A program made the translations under genes and the position numbers. Shown here in pieces: positions 5,737 through 7,995 of a stretch of 7,995 nucleotides of DNA. Within the stretch, counting starts at the first letter, position 1, and every line of letters begins with the position of its first letter. The notes beneath the pieces are model-generated. The model did no database searches. It saw nothing but the letters and a program-made list of their open reading frames with translations, and was not told where the DNA came from. Origin of the DNA: an uncultured euryarchaeote (GTDB lineage Archaea; Thermoplasmatota; Poseidoniia; Poseidoniales; Thalassarchaeaceae); the NCBI GenBank assembly GCA_937901365.1, contig CALCEF010000325.1, forward strand, positions 1 through 7,995. The letters run 5' to 3'.

Positions 5737-6345
5737 ATGAAGAACTTCGGAGGGGCAGACCGGTACGATCCAATGACAGATGTGATGGAAATTGCGCCAG
5801 ATATTGCAATCTTGTTGGCTCATTCATGGAAGAACCATGGTGGCCAACCAATCGATGAGGAGGTAGCCTGTAGAATTTGGACTTTTGATATGGGTTGGTT
5901 CGATATGGATACTTCAACGCGCGTACGCGATAACCTGGTCAGGGCAGGGTGGATTGACCAAAGTTCAGAGGGGTTGAAACCTGCAATCGACATTTCTGGC
6001 ATCCATATTCCACTTGGCTGGATGCCTACAATGAGAGTATTGGATAACCCTCCAACTCTACCGAAGGGCACCTCAGTTACTACAGTTGTAAACAATCCAG
6101 TCTCAGAACCGGAACGGAAAGAGCCTGTTGTCCAATCTGTTCCAATCGACCCCGCAGCAGCCCATATCACCGATTTATTGGACCAGATTTCAAATTCATC
6201 TGGTCTAGAACGAAAAGAGGTCATGCGACGCGCACAAAGGAAACGGAGGGCGCTGGGTCCGGTCACACTGTGGATGGCCCTGTTATTGGTTGCGAGAGAG
6301 CAGAAACTGGCAATGCAACCATTGATGCGGACAATCACTGGTTAA
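5737..6345 (+). CDS. Probable DUF2240-family archaeal protein
   Basis: The 202-residue protein has an N-terminal helical domain (about 17-75) with a pattern I associate with DUF2240, an uncharacterised archaeal family: an alpha-helical start, then FDMGWFDMDTSTRVRDNLVRAGWI, read as a winged-helix-like unit. A Pro/Val-rich linker (about 105-140) follows, then a basic helical C-terminus (ERKEVMRRAQRKRR) and a closing ALLLVAREQ helix also typical of that family. The assignment is from memory of the family pattern. It has no signal peptide, and its C-terminal helix is amphipathic rather than a clear membrane segment. The frame is open from a GTG at 5659, but that start would overlap the HEAT gene start. 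ATGs at 5737, 5773 and 5785 are all possible and none has a strong ribosome site. Its TAA overlaps the TAA of the convergent RND gene. A nucleic-acid role is possible but unproven. Confidence 0.75.
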   Translation: MKNFGGADRYDPMTDVMEIAPDIAILLAHSWKNHGGQPIDEEVACRIWTFDMGWFDMDTSTRVRDNLVRAGWIDQSSEGLKPAIDISGIHIPLGWMPTMRVLDNPPTLPKGTSVTTVVNNPVSEPERKEPVVQSVPIDPAAAHITDLLDQISNSSGLERKEVMRRAQRKRRALGPVTLWMALLLVAREQKLAMQPLMRTITG

Positions 6346-7995
6346 TTGGAAATTGACCCGTTCTTAGATTGTGTATCTAGTACCAAGAACACTGGTAGCA
6401 AGATCAGCGCAAGAATTAGCGAGAAGAATACTGTGATGGCTGTCACAATCCCAAAGTCCTGTACCACTGGCATCTGGGAGAATAACAAGACTGTGAATCC
6501 ACACACAGTTGTCCCTGCAGACAACAAGAGTGCGACACCGGTTGAAGCATACATTTCCCGCATTCCATTCCAAATATCTCCTTCTCGATCCTTCATTGCT
6601 TCAAATCGTCTCCAAACATGTATGGAATAATCGATTCCCAAACCGATGGTCAATGCGGTAACCATGACCGTCATGACGTTCCAATTCAGATTCAAAACGG
6701 CCATGGCGCCAACCACCCATGTCGCTGCAATACCAACGGGAAGCACGATGATAAGGGCTGGACCAATTCTTCGAGTGAGCGCCAGAAGTACAGTGAAACA
6801 AACTGCCAAACTGATGAGGGTCGATTGTAACTGAGATTCTGTTAGGCCATCTAGAACTGCTTCTAGACTCACGCTGTCACCTGCAATGTACACGTTTGCC
6901 CCATCCAAACCCGGGTGGTTAGCGAAGTTACCAACATCGTTTCTGAGTGCGGCGAGAACGGCCGAACTATCGCTACTCGTCTTTACTTCAATCAACACTT
7001 CCATGCGAATGTAACGGATACTGTCATCGGAGTTGAATGCAACCACTTTCCCTACCCGATCCGCCCAACTTTCCCCAGTTAGCGGATCTGCAATCGAATC
7101 ATTCACGCTTAACGATTTCAAGGCTGCAGCGATGTTACCTTCTGTGAATGATTCGGTTTTTTCCAACTCATGGTCAATCGTCAAATTATACGTTGAGCCG
7201 AAATTCGAATCACCTTCTACAGCGTCAAACAGAATCACATAAGGGCCATCATACGCCGGATGGAAATCACCATCCGCGTGAGGGGAAACTACTCCCTTTG
7301 TCGACCCTAACCAATTGTCAAGTGACCTTGAGGCACTCAGGAAATCTGCACTATCCGAAATCGATGTGTGCCCGTCAGCAGGCTCGATCAGTATGTAAAT
7401 CGGTTTCCAACCAGCAGCATCGTATGAATCGTAGAGGGCATCTCGACCTTCCATGACATCCATATCTTCACTGAGGAAATCGGTTAATTCAAATTCTGTT
7501 TCCAATTTTGCAGCGGCGAAAATCAAGGAGCCGACGGTCAGCATAGCTGCGATTCCGATGACCTTGGCCTGATGTGACTTCTGGAAACCGACCATGTATT
7601 GGCTGAAATTACCAAATCGCATCCACTCAATATGCTTGGCATATGCCTCGGAGTCGCGTTCCATCACAACGTGTAATGCTCCAACCAACAGAGTTGATGA
7701 AGTGAAGGCACAAAATACACCGAAGGCCAACCCAAATCCAAAATTACGCAATGGTGGAAGTGGAGATGCGATGTTGGCAATGAAGGCCGCCATCGTGGTT
7801 ACTACAGCCAAAGATAGGGCGATTTTTAGGGTCTCGAAACCCTTCAGCCAAGCCAAACTTGCAGAATCGCCCTCGGCACGGAATGTGTTGTAACGACGTT
7901 GCAAATGAATACTGTAATCGATGCCGAGTCCCAGTACTACTGGAGCGACTGCGACCTCGAGAGTTGAAAATTTCATTCCGGTCAATGCCATTCCA
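6342..7995 (-). CDS. RND/MMPL superfamily membrane transporter, N-terminus beyond window (partial)
   Basis: Proton-driven or lipid-handling membrane protein of the RND superfamily (MMPL/patched-like branch, COG1033 type). The frame is open through the right edge; numbering here starts at the Met at 7991, an internal residue. The visible part begins in TM4 with GLGIDYSIH (21-29), followed by TM5-7 (about 54-76, 82-108, 143-160), a large extracytoplasmic domain (about 161-385), then TM8-12 with a second GLGIDYSIH at 450-458. The motif copies mark the two homologous halves of the family; the Asp in each is the usual candidate for proton relay. TM1, the first extracytoplasmic domain and TM2-3 are missing, so roughly a third of the protein lies outside. 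The substrate cannot be read from sequence; archaeal relatives are annotated only as predicted exporters. It ends in a short polar tail (TQSKNGSISN). Confidence 0.92.
   Translation of the reverse strand, partial: GMALTGMKFSTLEVAVAPVVLGLGIDYSIHLQRRYNTFRAEGDSASLAWLKGFETLKIALSLAVVTTMAAFIANIASPLPPLRNFGFGLAFGVFCAFTSSTLLVGALHVVMERDSEAYAKHIEWMRFGNFSQYMVGFQKSHQAKVIGIAAMLTVGSLIFAAAKLETEFELTDFLSEDMDVMEGRDALYDSYDAAGWKPIYILIEPADGHTSISDSADFLSASRSLDNWLGSTKGVVSPHADGDFHPAYDGPYVILFDAVEGDSNFGSTYNLTIDHELEKTESFTEGNIAAALKSLSVNDSIADPLTGESWADRVGKVVAFNSDDSIRYIRMEVLIEVKTSSDSSAVLAALRNDVGNFANHPGLDGANVYIAGDSVSLEAVLDGLTESQLQSTLISLAVCFTVLLALTRRIGPALIIVLPVGIAATWVVGAMAVLNLNWNVMTVMVTALTIGLGIDYSIHVWRRFEAMKDREGDIWNGMREMYASTGVALLLSAGTTVCGFTVLLFSQMPVVQDFGIVTAITVFFSLILALILLPVFLVLDTQSKNGSISN

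Noticed and set aside
6618..7931. Internal gene duplication within the RND protein (two GLGIDYSIH copies)
   Set aside because: Two homologous halves with this motif are the normal architecture of RND transporters, not a recent local duplication.

Overview
The window looks like a gene-dense stretch of a marine planktonic archaeon, most likely Marine Group II Euryarchaeota (Poseidoniales). This is inferred from the gene content: an archaeosortase-type membrane protease/transpeptidase, a probable DUF2240 protein, a secreted protein of the type seen in that group, and a tRNA-His gene with no encoded CCA. No 16S gene or other decisive marker is present, so the assignment is moderate.

Layout from left to right. 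At 1-596 (minus) is the 5' part of a gene for an exported protein with a clear signal peptide; it runs off the left edge. A 118-bp gap (597-714) separates it from a divergent tRNA-His(GTG) on the plus strand (715-787). Three bases after the tRNA lies the stop codon of ribA (GTP cyclohydrolase II, minus). ribA is read from the same strand as the tusA-like sulfur-carrier gene before it, with a TGATG stop/start overlap. Divergent from tusA is an archaeosortase/exosortase-family gene (1736-2662, plus). Its stop codon abuts the stop of a DEAD-box RNA helicase (2663-4090, minus) that ends in a DbpA-type RNA-binding domain. Upstream of the helicase on the same strand are a 66-residue charged protein (14 nt away) and, beyond a 71-bp gap with a GC hairpin, a HEAT-repeat protein (4377-5666). 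Divergent from the HEAT gene is a probable DUF2240 protein (5737-6345, plus). Its TAA overlaps the TAA of an RND/MMPL-family membrane transporter (6342-7995, minus), whose N-terminal part lies beyond the right edge.

The genes do not form one pathway. They fall into short alternating units: envelope and secretion (secreted protein, archaeosortase, RND protein), cofactor and sulfur metabolism (tusA-ribA), and RNA or ribosome work (HEAT protein, 66-aa protein, helicase). All three convergent junctions have at most 3 bp between them, and the three divergent gaps are also short. I see no mobile element, CRISPR array, integrase or defence cassette. The items that most deserve follow-up are the HEAT/66-aa/DbpA-like helicase group, the archaeosortase and its unknown substrates, and the repeat-bearing gap next to tRNA-His.
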